Below, piece by piece: positions 32,962-43,543 of a stretch of DNA of 64,000 bases. Source of the DNA: Glutamicibacter sp. PS (GTDB lineage: Bacteria; Actinomycetota; Actinomycetes; Actinomycetales; Micrococcaceae); contig JANCMB010000001.1 of assembly GCA_031317595.1 (NCBI GenBank), forward strand, positions 3,338,468 through 3,402,467. Reading direction: 5' to 3'. The notes beneath the pieces were generated by a model. It ran no database searches. It was not told the origin of the DNA and saw only the letters and a list, made by a program, of their open reading frames with translations. Both the position numbers and the translations under genes were made by a program. Each line of letters begins with the position of its first letter. The first letter of the stretch is position 1.

Positions 32962-34293
32962 TTAGGCATCCAGATCCGTGAGCTTGATGTTCTTTGTTTC
33001 CCGGGCGCAGGCTACCGAGATGATGGAAATCAAGCCCATCACGGCAAGATAGATGCCGATGGCCAGACCTGTTCCAAACGCCTCATAAAGGGCCAGAGCA
33101 ATGACCGGGGACAGGGCGCCGGCAATCAGCGAGGCGATGTTGTACGAGACCGAGGTGCCCGAGTAGCGAACTTCCGTGGGGAACAGCTCCGAAAAGAAGG
33201 CTCCGATCACGGAGGAGTAGGCCGCGAAGATCAGTAGCCCACCCACCGCAGCAAGGGTAATCAAGCCGGGACTCTTGGTGTCTAATAAGGCGAAGAAGGC
33301 GAATCCCCAGAGAACTGTTGCCGCCGACGCAGCGAACAAGACAGGCTTGCGGCCAATCCGATCGGCGAGGATGGCCATGAGGGGGATCGCTACGATGGCG
33401 ACTCCTTGACCGACCATTACGGCGCTAAGACCGATTCCGCGCTCCATTTTGAGGATCTCCGTGACATAGGTGATCAGGAAGAGGGAGTAAATATAGAATC
33501 CGGCATTTTCGCCCATTCGTGAGCCAGCCGCGATGAGAATTTGTCGCCAATTACCGCGGAGCAACTGAGCTAGGGGCATACGTCGTTGTTGCACACCGGC
33601 CGCGGCCTGACGCGCCTGCGATTCTTTGAACAAGGGTGTTTCTTCGACGTAAAGGCGCAAGATCAGACCGATGATGACGAGCACGGCGGAAAGACCAAAA
33701 GCGATTCGCCAGCCCCAGGAAAGGAATGCTTCGGGAGTCAGGGTGGCCGAGAGCAGAGCCAGCACACCGGCCGCCATCAAGTTGCCCATCGGCGGGCCAA
33801 CGTTGGGCCAGGAGGCCCAAAAGGCGCGCCGGGAGCTGTCGTTGGAATACTCGGAGACCAGCAGCACGGCCCCACCCCATTCGCCGCCGAGCGCGAATCC
33901 CTGGACGAGGCGCATCAGCAAGAGCAAGATCGGCGCCCAGATGCCAATGGTGTCGTAGGTGGGTATCAAGGCGATCAAGGCAGTGGAAACGCCCATCAGC
34001 ATCAGGCTCGAGATCAGTGTGGCCCGCCGTCCTTTGCGATCGCCAAGGTGCCCGAGCACGATGGCGCCCAGCGGACGGGCCAGAAAGCCCGCGGCAAAGG
34101 TGCCCAGCGCGAGCATGGTGCTCACAAAGGGGTCGCCGGTGGGGAAATACAGCTGGTTGAAGACCAAGGCAGCGGCGGTGCCGTAAAGAAAAAAGTCGTA
34201 CCATTCGACGGCCGTGCCTGCCAGAGACGAGGCTGCAACCGTCGGCAGTGAAGTGTGTTTCTTCACCGTTGCAGTCGTAGAGACTTTGCTCAT
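32962..34293 (-). CDS. MHS-family MFS transporter (metabolite:H+ symporter)
   Basis: 443 residues with twelve predicted membrane spans. TAVEWYDFFLYGTAAALVF, GHLGDRKGRRATLI and RLVQGFALGGEWGGAVLLVSEYS are hallmark MHS motifs, and ILADRIGRKPVLF repeats the loop 2-3 motif in the second half. MHS proteins import aromatic and other carboxylic acids, which fits the oxygenase operon downstream. AGGAG precedes ATG 34293. The operator-like palindrome lies 63-96 bases upstream of the start. Confidence 0.93.
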   Translation of the reverse strand: MSKVSTTATVKKHTSLPTVAASSLAGTAVEWYDFFLYGTAAALVFNQLYFPTGDPFVSTMLALGTFAAGFLARPLGAIVLGHLGDRKGRRATLISSLMLMGVSTALIALIPTYDTIGIWAPILLLLMRLVQGFALGGEWGGAVLLVSEYSNDSSRRAFWASWPNVGPPMGNLMAAGVLALLSATLTPEAFLSWGWRIAFGLSAVLVIIGLILRLYVEETPLFKESQARQAAAGVQQRRMPLAQLLRGNWRQILIAAGSRMGENAGFYIYSLFLITYVTEILKMERGIGLSAVMVGQGVAIVAIPLMAILADRIGRKPVLFAASAATVLWGFAFFALLDTKSPGLITLAAVGGLLIFAAYSSVIGAFFSELFPTEVRYSGTSVSYNIASLIAGALSPVIALALYEAFGTGLAIGIYLAVMGLISIISVACARETKNIKLTDLDA

Positions 34294-34355
34294 GGTGACT
34301 CCTGAAAAGTGGAAGAGGTAGTGATGAAATCCCGGGTGACTGTCGTCACTTCAAC

Positions 34356-34389
34356 ACTGTAGACGGGTTGTATACAACTTGTCTACAGT
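34356..34389. promoter_or_regulatory. 34-bp nested palindrome, likely GntR operator
   Basis: The outer arms CTGTAGAC (34357-34364) and GTCTACAG (34381-34388) and the inner palindrome GTTGTATACAAC (34367-34378) share one centre at 34372.5. Only two of seventeen half-site pairs mismatch within 34356-34389. The core TTGTATACAA fits the T-N-GT-N3-AC-N-A pattern of FadR-type GntR sites. It lies in the 347-base divergent region between the MHS transporter and the NCS1 permease. Confidence 0.65.
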
Positions 34390-34510
34390 TAATTTTCGGG
34401 GACCTAGGTTCAACTGAGTGCCGCTCGACCTCCTGGCGAATCTCGCGCTTCGCGGAGATTGCGTTGACTCGGATGCGACATGTTCGTTTGGTCCGCTGGG
34501 GTTGTGAGGC

Positions 34511-34540
34511 TTGACACAGCCTCGTGGCGGCCGTTCTAAT
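34511..34540 (+). promoter_or_regulatory. Promoter of the NCS1 permease operon
   Basis: A perfect -35 box TTGACA (34511-34516) is followed after 18 bases by TCTAAT (34535-34540), one mismatch from consensus. Transcription would start near 34547, giving a 5' leader of about 94 bases that contains the palindrome at 34558. Confidence 0.6.
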
Positions 34541-34557
34541 TGAACCTTGAACGCTAA

Positions 34558-34573
34558 TTGGTCATATGACCAA
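34558..34573. promoter_or_regulatory. Operator-like palindrome TTGGT-N6-ACCAA before the NCS1 permease
   Basis: TTGGTCATATGACCAA is a perfect 16-bp palindrome located about 11-26 bases downstream of the predicted transcription start, a place where a bound repressor would block elongation. The same TTGGT-N6-ACCAA geometry occurs before the TetR gene at 47562-47577. Confidence 0.6.
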
Positions 34574-34640
34574 CAAGGAAATTTTTTGGGGACATTTACC
34601 GCAATGGAGCGGTCACACTCAGCAGGAAGGATCGTGAGTC

Positions 34641-37264
<2,624 letters not shown>

Positions 37265-37284
37265 GCACACCGTGGAGCTAAACG

Positions 37285-37323
37285 ACGACGGAGCTCCCGG
37301 CCATTGGCCGGGAGCTCCGTCGT
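37285..37323. terminator. Bidirectional terminator hairpin between convergent genes
   Basis: A 19-base arm (37285-37303) and its perfect complement (37305-37323) meet almost without a loop. It lies between the stops of the serine hydrolase (plus) and the GntP permease (minus). No T-runs. Confidence 0.7.
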
Positions 37324-37346
37324 ATGGTCTACCGTTCGAGATCGGC

Positions 37347-38741
37347 TCAGGAAATGATCGCGAAGAGGGTTCCGGCCACCGCGAAACCTACAACGGAAAG
37401 AATGGTTTCGAGCACCGTCCAGGTCTTCAAGGTGTCCTTGACGGACATGTTGAAGTACTTGGAGATGATCCAGAAACCACCGTCGTTGACGTGGCTTGCG
37501 ATGATCGAACCCGAGGAGATCGCAATGACGATCAGCGCTAGCTGCGGCTGGCTGAAGTCGCCGCTGGCTAGTGAGGGGGCCAGAATACCGCCGGTAGTTA
37601 CGATGGCCACGGTGGCTGAACCCTGCGCGATACGCATGCCACAGGAGATCACGTAGGCCGAGACGATCAGCGGTAGACCGGCCTGCGACAGGGAGTCGGC
37701 CACGGCCTTGCCCACACCGGTGGCGGCCAGCACCGCGCCGAAGAAGGCGCCGGCGCCCACGACGAGCAGGATCATACCGACCGGGCGTAGGGATTCGCCG
37801 GTGATCTTGGAGAGTTCATGGGAGTTGGTGCCGCGGCGTAGGCCCAGCAGCCACATCGAGATCAGCACGGCGATGGTCAGTGCAATGGCGGGGCTGCCCA
37901 AGAAGATCAGCAGGTCGCGCAGGGCATTCTCGGGCAGGAACACGTTGCCGAAGGTGGCCCCGAGGATCAAGACCATGGGCAGACCGATGGCCAGCAACAC
38001 CGTGCCGATATGCGGCTCTGGACGTTCGTCGTGCTCCTGAACCTGATGGATATGCTCTCCGGGAACCTCGACCTTCACGCGGGCGCCGATCCAGCGTCCC
38101 CAGACGATGCCGGAGGCCCACCAAGCGGGGATGCCGCAGGCCAGCCCCATCACGATGATCCAGCCCAAGGAAACGCCGAACAATCCGGCGGCGGCCACCG
38201 GACCTGGGTGTGGCGGCAGGAATGCGTGGGTAACCGACAGGCCGGCGACCAGCGGTAGCGCGTAGAGCGCCAGCGAGCGGCCGCCGCGGATGGCCGCGAC
38301 GTAGACCAGCGGGGCCAATACGAAGATGCCGATATCGAAGAAGACGGGGATGCCTAGCACGAAGCCGGTCACGCCCATGGCAACGGGTGTGCCCTTTTCG
38401 CCGAAGATCTTCACGAGCTTATTCAGTAGCACCTGTGCGCCGCCGGAATGCTCTAGGATCGCCCCGAGCACCGTGCCGAGGCCGATGATCAGGGTGATAT
38501 GCCCGAGGATCCCGGCGAAGCCCTTTTCGATCAGGGCATCGGAGGCGCCGGTTGGCGTGCCGACGAGGTCGGTGAGGGACACCCCGCCGGCTAGGGCCAC
38601 GAGCACACCCGTGGACACCAAGGCGATGAAGGGTTCGACCTTGAACTTGATGATGAGCGAGAGTAGGAGGGCGATGCCTACGGCCGCGAGGAGCAGCAGG
38701 CCCAGGGTGTCATGCCGGAGCCAGTCAAGGAAAGTGGCCAC
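37347..38741 (-). CDS. GntP-family gluconate-type permease
   Basis: 464 residues, about twelve to fourteen membrane spans. VEPFIALVSTGVLVALAGG, IIGLGTVLGAILEHSGGAQVL, FVLGIPVFFDIGIFVLAPLV and THAFLPPHPGPVAAAGLFGV are diagnostic of the Gnt family, which imports gluconate and related sugar acids with protons. It is the last gene of the minus-strand operon with KDPG aldolase, deacylase and PLP deaminase, so the cargo is likely an amino-sugar acid or its N-acyl form. The start codon at 38741 lies 16 bases after the aldolase stop. Confidence 0.93.
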   Translation of the reverse strand: MATFLDWLRHDTLGLLLLAAVGIALLLSLIIKFKVEPFIALVSTGVLVALAGGVSLTDLVGTPTGASDALIEKGFAGILGHITLIIGLGTVLGAILEHSGGAQVLLNKLVKIFGEKGTPVAMGVTGFVLGIPVFFDIGIFVLAPLVYVAAIRGGRSLALYALPLVAGLSVTHAFLPPHPGPVAAAGLFGVSLGWIIVMGLACGIPAWWASGIVWGRWIGARVKVEVPGEHIHQVQEHDERPEPHIGTVLLAIGLPMVLILGATFGNVFLPENALRDLLIFLGSPAIALTIAVLISMWLLGLRRGTNSHELSKITGESLRPVGMILLVVGAGAFFGAVLAATGVGKAVADSLSQAGLPLIVSAYVISCGMRIAQGSATVAIVTTGGILAPSLASGDFSQPQLALIVIAISSGSIIASHVNDGGFWIISKYFNMSVKDTLKTWTVLETILSVVGFAVAGTLFAIIS

Positions 38742-38757
38742 GTTGCCACCTCCGTTC

Positions 38758-39396
38758 TTAGTTATGAGGGACGAGTGATTGCGTGAAAATTTGAGCTAAG
38801 TTCGTGATCTCGTGCCAGTCGCCTTCGGCGACCAGCTTCGGTGGGACCACGGAGGTGCCGCAACAGACGGCCAGTGCACCGGCTGCCAAGAAGTCGGCGG
38901 CGTTTTTCTCGTTGATGCCGCCGGAAGGCAGTAGCTTGATACCCGGGTAGGGGCCTTGTAGGTCCTTCAGGTATCCGGGACCGACCTGTTTGGCCGGGAA
39001 GATTTTGACGATGTCGCTACCCAAATCGCGGGCCTGTGCCACCTCGGTGGGGGTCATCGCTCCCAGACTGAACGGGACACCGGCGGCCTGAGCGACCTGT
39101 GCGACCTCGGCACGGATGCCTGGTGTTACCAGGAACTGGGCGCCGGCCTCAATAGCTGAGTGTGCCTGCCGAGCGGTTAATACGGTTCCGACCCCGACCA
39201 TCACCTGATGTTCTGCGGCGGTCTCGACAACTCGTCGAATATGAGTCTCTACGTCGGGAGTGGTGAAGGTCAGTTCCAGGGTGCGAATGCCGCCGGCCGC
39301 CAGGGCGCCGGCCAATTGCGCGGCATCCGGGATATGGTCGGCACGAACGACCGCGAGGGTGCGATCCGCGGCGAGGAGCTGTTCTAGGGTGCTCAT
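38758..39396 (-). CDS. eda: KDPG/KHG aldolase
   Basis: 212 residues. Splits 2-keto-3-deoxy-6-phosphogluconate into pyruvate and glyceraldehyde 3-phosphate. Conserved parts are ALAAGGIRTLELTFTTPD with the catalytic glutamate, VGVGTVLTARQAHSAIEAGAQFLVTPG, DIVKIFPAKQVGPGYLKDLQGPYPG with the Schiff-base lysine in KIFPA, and LLPSGGINEKNAADFLAAGALAVCCGTSVV. The ATG overlaps the upstream deacylase stop by four bases. Together with the sugar kinase at 42533 it completes the lower part of a 2-keto-3-deoxygluconate route. Confidence 0.95.
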   Translation of the reverse strand: MSTLEQLLAADRTLAVVRADHIPDAAQLAGALAAGGIRTLELTFTTPDVETHIRRVVETAAEHQVMVGVGTVLTARQAHSAIEAGAQFLVTPGIRAEVAQVAQAAGVPFSLGAMTPTEVAQARDLGSDIVKIFPAKQVGPGYLKDLQGPYPGIKLLPSGGINEKNAADFLAAGALAVCCGTSVVPPKLVAEGDWHEITNLAQIFTQSLVPHN

Positions 39397-41024
39397 AGGG
39401 CTTGGGTTCCTTCCGGAGTGTGGCGTAGGGCGCGTCCGGCACGGGCGCCGGTAGGCCGCCCCTCGCTGATCGCTGGGACGCCGTTGACGTAGACCGCACG
39501 GATACCGGCGGCGGGCTGTTTTGGTTCGGCGAAGGTGGCGGTGGCCGCGATGTCCTGCGGGTCGAAGAGTACGAGATCGGCGGCATATCCTTCGCGGATT
39601 TCACCCCGGCGTACGAGTTTGAGCCGGGCGGCGGCCCGCCCGGTGAGGTGATGCACCGTTTCCTCGAGCGACATCACCCCAAGTTCGCGGCAGTACTTTC
39701 CCAGATATTCGGGAAAGGTGCCCCAGGCGCGCGGGTGAGGTTTGGCGCCGTGGAGCAAGCCGTCCGAGCCTCCGGTATGGACCCGGTGCGTCATAATGGT
39801 GCGGACATTCTCCTCGTGTCCGACATGCTGCAAAATACCGGTGCCGAGCCGATCTTCGAGCAGGATGCGGCGGAAGACCTCGAAGGGTTCTTGGGCCTCA
39901 TTTTCGGCGATCTGGGCAATGGTTTGTCCTACGTAGGAAGCGAGTTCCGGGTTCTGCACCGAGGAGATCTCGAGGGTTTCCCACTCCGCTGTGACACCGT
40001 GGCAACCGTCGGATCCGGTGACCTCCAGATGGTGGCGAATGCGGGCTGTGTCCTGCCGGTCGCGTAGGCGCGCAAGGGTTTCGTCGACCGAACCGGCGGA
40101 GGACCAGCTAGGTAGCACGGCCGATAGGGTAGTTGACCCCGGCAAGTAGGGGTAGGTATCGAGGGTGATATCCGCTCCGCGTTCCAGGGCATCGTCAATC
40201 AGCTCGAGCAGTTCGCCGGCGCGCCCCTTGTTCTCGGCGAAGTTCATCGTCGCATGGGCCAAATGCAGTGGACAGTTCGACTCGGTGGTCAGCTCGATCA
40301 TTTCCGCATAAGCCTGTAGCGCGCCCTTACCGTAGGATCGGTGATGCGGGGCGTAGAAACCGCCGAGTTCACCCACCGTGCGACAGAGTGCTCCCAATTC
40401 GGAGGTCGAGGCATACATCCCTGGCGTATACGTCAGGCCGCTGGACATGCCGACGGCACCTTCGGCCATGCCTCGAGCAATGACCTCGCGCATGGCCTCG
40501 ATCTCTTCCCCGCTGGCTTGTTCGTTACCGAAGCCCATCACCAGCGCGCGGACCGTGCCCTGCGGGATGAGATAGGCCGCGTTGGTGGCGATGCGTCCTC
40601 CCTTAGCATCCGGGCGATCGAGGCGGTCAAGGTACTCGGCGACCGACCGCCATGAGAAGTCGAAGTCCTGGGGATTGCCGTTCCACCCGGCAATCTTCTC
40701 GCGAATGATGGGGAGAATCTGGTCGCTGACCGGGGCATAGGAGATGCCGTCCTGCCCCAACACTTCGGTGGTGACACCCTGCGAGATCTTCGCATAATGT
40801 TCCGGCTCGGTCAGTAGATAGAGGTCCGAGTGGGCGTGCATGTCGATGAATCCCGGAGACAACACAAGGCCGGTGGCATCGATGAGTTGATCGGCAGGTT
40901 CGGTCAGAGATCCCGCCGCGGCAATGGTGGTGATCGTGCCCTCGGAGATCAGAACATCGGCGGTGTAGCGTTCGGCTCCGGTGCCATCGACGACGGTGGC
41001 ATTGCGAAAGATCGTGGTGCTCAT
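39393..41024 (-). CDS. N-acyl-D-amino-acid deacylase family (possible N-acyl-D-glucosaminate deacylase)
   Basis: 543 residues of the D-aminoacylase branch of the amidohydrolase superfamily. GFIDMHAHSDLYL gives the HxH metal motif (H63, H65) and D67; SNCPLHLAHATMNF and TLDTYPYLPGSTTLSAVLPSW follow; TGGSDGLLHGAKPHPRAWGTFPEYL holds the conserved catalytic region. The usual metal-binding Cys in GNCG is absent: the segment reads GVTTEVLGQDGISYAP (GQDG at 90-93). That points to a changed metal site or substrate. ATG 41024 follows GGAGGAGG. Context (PLP deaminase upstream, KDPG aldolase downstream, GntP) suggests removal of an acyl group from a D-2-amino acid such as N-acetyl-D-glucosaminate. Confidence 0.85.
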   Translation of the reverse strand: MSTTIFRNATVVDGTGAERYTADVLISEGTITTIAAAGSLTEPADQLIDATGLVLSPGFIDMHAHSDLYLLTEPEHYAKISQGVTTEVLGQDGISYAPVSDQILPIIREKIAGWNGNPQDFDFSWRSVAEYLDRLDRPDAKGGRIATNAAYLIPQGTVRALVMGFGNEQASGEEIEAMREVIARGMAEGAVGMSSGLTYTPGMYASTSELGALCRTVGELGGFYAPHHRSYGKGALQAYAEMIELTTESNCPLHLAHATMNFAENKGRAGELLELIDDALERGADITLDTYPYLPGSTTLSAVLPSWSSAGSVDETLARLRDRQDTARIRHHLEVTGSDGCHGVTAEWETLEISSVQNPELASYVGQTIAQIAENEAQEPFEVFRRILLEDRLGTGILQHVGHEENVRTIMTHRVHTGGSDGLLHGAKPHPRAWGTFPEYLGKYCRELGVMSLEETVHHLTGRAAARLKLVRRGEIREGYAADLVLFDPQDIAATATFAEPKQPAAGIRAVYVNGVPAISEGRPTGARAGRALRHTPEGTQAL

Positions 41025-41035
41025 AATGCCTCCTC

Positions 41036-42379
41036 CTAGAAATAGGTACGAACGAGATCGATAACGCGCGCGGTCTGCGGGGACTGAGCGGAGTCCAACA
41101 CCGGGATCAGCGACCATTTATCCAGCGCAGTACAGGGGTGGGAGAGACCGAGGCGAATCACGTCGCCCGGGTTGAGCTCGGCGTCCATGGCGTAACGCAG
41201 GAAAGCGTGCTGATCATTGACCGCGGTGATCTCACCTTCGGGTAGTTCGCTCAGCTCCTCGCCGAGCGCGTGCGCGTAGCCGTGAACCACCGGTAGGCCC
41301 TCGTCGAAGGGCAGGTCGCGTTTGCCGGCGTCCAGAATCGCCAGCCCGGGCTCGGGCTGAGAGACCACGCGGACCCAGGCGTGCATGCCGGCTCGGAAGG
41401 CGGTCTCGGCATCTGGGTTGGCGCGGCCCAACGGTGAGATGCCGCGGTAGAAACCGTCGTCGTGAATTAGGTAAGCGCCCGACCGGAGCAATACCCGCAC
41501 GGCGGGCTGCCCGGCGCCGGGTTCTTGGGTGTAGGTCGAGAGCTGCTCGACAACATTGTCGAAGTAGGCGCTACCGCCGGCGGTGAGCAAGGCGGTGTCG
41601 GTCTCGTAGAGCCCTTCCTCGAGGGCGGCGCGGTGTAGCGTGCCCACGCGGTCGAGGTAGTCGCGGATGATGGCCAGTGCACTGTCGTCGGTCGTGTGCG
41701 CCAACGAACCTTCGTAACCGCCAACGCCGACGAGCCGAAGTTGCTTGGCCGAGGCGATCGCGCGCGCGATTTCGAGGCCCTCGGCATCGGTTCGGGCACC
41801 GGTGCGTCCGCCGGAAGCGCCCAGTTCGGCGATCAGCGGCAGGGTAACGCCCGGGGTTTTTGCCAGTTCGGCACTGAGTAGCTCCACGGTACGCACCGAA
41901 TCGGCCCACGAGTAGATCTCGGCCCCGGCTATGGTTTCGGCGGCGAGATAGGCAATGGCCTGCGGGTCGGTGACGGCGTTGGCGATCATTATGCGTTGGA
42001 GCCCGAAGCCACGCGCGGTGCGCACCTGGTGTGCGTTGGCCAGCGTAATGCCCCAGGCGCCGTGCTCTAATTGCCACTGCCAGAGTGCCGGCGCCATGGT
42101 TGTCTTCCCATGTGGTGCGGCGAGTACCCCATGTTGCTGGCACCACTGGGCGAAACGTTCGAGGTTTCCACTCATGGCTTCGCGATCCAGCGTAAGAACC
42201 GGGGTCTGTAGTTGGTCGAGGCCAGGAGTCGCAGCGCGGAACTGGCGTACCGTTTGCCCGTGGAACTGCGCGGGGATGGCTTGATGCTGCCAACCGAGAA
42301 CCTCCTCGGCCAGCGCAGACACACGCGCGTCATCGATCAGGTGCGTTTCGTCCTGGCGGCTGGCCATGGAATCGTTCAT
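41036..42379 (-). CDS. PLP-dependent amino acid deaminase, D-serine dehydratase-like (fold type III)
   Basis: 447 residues. TPVLTLDREAMSGNLERF begins the alanine-racemase-like barrel, and K92 in LAAPHGKTTMAPALW is the PLP lysine. LIAELGASGGRTGARTDAE and GVGGYEGSLAH are family features. The C-terminal domain ends with IRLGLSHPCTALDKW, where the His-Pro-Cys pair would bind zinc as in D-serine dehydratase. Such enzymes remove water and ammonia from beta-hydroxy D-amino acids, so D-serine, D-threonine or D-glucosaminate are candidate substrates. First gene of the minus-strand operon; it is divergent from the sugar kinase, with an IclR-like site between. Confidence 0.88.
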   Translation of the reverse strand: MNDSMASRQDETHLIDDARVSALAEEVLGWQHQAIPAQFHGQTVRQFRAATPGLDQLQTPVLTLDREAMSGNLERFAQWCQQHGVLAAPHGKTTMAPALWQWQLEHGAWGITLANAHQVRTARGFGLQRIMIANAVTDPQAIAYLAAETIAGAEIYSWADSVRTVELLSAELAKTPGVTLPLIAELGASGGRTGARTDAEGLEIARAIASAKQLRLVGVGGYEGSLAHTTDDSALAIIRDYLDRVGTLHRAALEEGLYETDTALLTAGGSAYFDNVVEQLSTYTQEPGAGQPAVRVLLRSGAYLIHDDGFYRGISPLGRANPDAETAFRAGMHAWVRVVSQPEPGLAILDAGKRDLPFDEGLPVVHGYAHALGEELSELPEGEITAVNDQHAFLRYAMDAELNPGDVIRLGLSHPCTALDKWSLIPVLDSAQSPQTARVIDLVRTYF

Positions 42380-42391
42380 CAGAATCTCCTT

Positions 42392-42420
42392 GTTGCGTAT
42401 ATTGCAACTAGCGTTGCAAT
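42392..42420. promoter_or_regulatory. Likely IclR operator in the divergent promoter region
   Basis: ATTGCAAC (42401-42408) and GTTGCAAT (42413-42420) form a perfect inverted repeat with a four-base spacer, and an overlapping GTTGC/GCAAC pair starts at 42392. It lies 13-41 bases before the start codon of the deaminase operon and about 110 before the kinase. The IclR gene at 43540 is the obvious candidate to bind it. Confidence 0.6.
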
Positions 42421-42532
42421 CTTTGCTTGCATATGTCTAGCATTGAAATTGCGACCGCGTCAACGATTTGTTGTCCAGTGGGATGCAATGTGCGCGGCGC
42501 GAAATCATGCAACTTTGAAAGGGCGGGAACTC

Positions 42533-43543
42533 ATGAGCGATGTGGTGTGCCTCGGCGAGACCATGGCGATGGTGACCGCCAGCGAGGGAACTTCGCTTCG
42601 TCACGCCACGCAGATGAACCTGAGCATGGGTGGCGCCGAGTCAAATGTGGCCCTTGGCTTGGCGGCCATGGGCGTCGCAGTTCGCTGGATCTCACGAGTC
42701 GGCGCAGATCCCTTTGGGCACCGAATCTGTGCCGAGCTCGCCGAGGGTGGGGTAGATACCTCGTTGGTGGAGGTCGATTCGAAGCGTAATACCGGGCTGT
42801 ACGTCAAGGTACCCGCCACGAGTGAGCAGCCGGCATCGGTGATCTACTACCGTGCCGGCTCGGCGGCCAGTGCTATGAGCCCAGATTTCCTCCGTGCGCC
42901 GGAGCGAACGGCCGCCCTGAGTGAGGCACGCTTGATTCATATCTCGGGTATTACCGCAGGCCTGTCGGATGACTGCGCGCAAATGCTGCGTGAACTCCTA
43001 CAGGCCCCGCGGCGCGCCAGGATATGCTTCGACGTCAACTGGCGTGCTGCACTGTGGGGCGAGCGCGATAAGGCTCTTTTACGTGAACTGGCGAATTTAG
43101 CCGATATCGTCATGGTGGGCTTAGATGAAGCAGTTCCGGCGCTCGGGGCGCATAGCGAGGAAGAGATTCGCCAGATCCTCGACCGACCTAGCTGCATTGT
43201 AGTGAAAAATGAAGATGCCAGCGCGGTCGCACTCACCACCGCCGGGCGCTACGAGGTCCCCTCATTGCAGGTCGAGGTCGTGGAACCAGTGGGAGCTGGC
43301 GATTCCTTTGCCGCCGGATACCTCAGTGGGGTACTCGCCGGTCTCGACGAACGTGCTGCCCTCCGCCGTGGACATTTGGCGGCAGCCTGCACGCTGACCG
43401 TACGGGCCGATCGCGGAAAGCTCCCGGCTCCAGAAATTCTCGATCGTCTGCTCAGCGTGAGCGATACTCAGTGGACTGCGATTACCGTTAGTACCCGGGG
43501 CATTGTCCTGAACGGCACGCCGATTACGGAGGTACACATATGA
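42533..43543 (+). CDS. PfkB-family sugar kinase, probably 2-keto-3-deoxygluconate kinase
   Basis: 336 residues. VVCLGETMAMVTASEG at the start, NLSMGGAESNVALGLAAMGV (substrate lid), and VVEPVGAGDSFAAGYLSGVLAG with the catalytic aspartate are PfkB ribokinase motifs. The MAMVT start and GGAESNVA pattern are common in 2-keto-3-deoxygluconate kinases. With the KDPG aldolase encoded divergently, phosphorylation of 2-keto-3-deoxygluconate is the best guess. ATG 42533 follows GGGCGGGA; the frame is open further upstream but runs into the opposite gene. The stop overlaps the IclR start. Confidence 0.88.
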   Translation: MSDVVCLGETMAMVTASEGTSLRHATQMNLSMGGAESNVALGLAAMGVAVRWISRVGADPFGHRICAELAEGGVDTSLVEVDSKRNTGLYVKVPATSEQPASVIYYRAGSAASAMSPDFLRAPERTAALSEARLIHISGITAGLSDDCAQMLRELLQAPRRARICFDVNWRAALWGERDKALLRELANLADIVMVGLDEAVPALGAHSEEEIRQILDRPSCIVVKNEDASAVALTTAGRYEVPSLQVEVVEPVGAGDSFAAGYLSGVLAGLDERAALRRGHLAAACTLTVRADRGKLPAPEILDRLLSVSDTQWTAITVSTRGIVLNGTPITEVHI

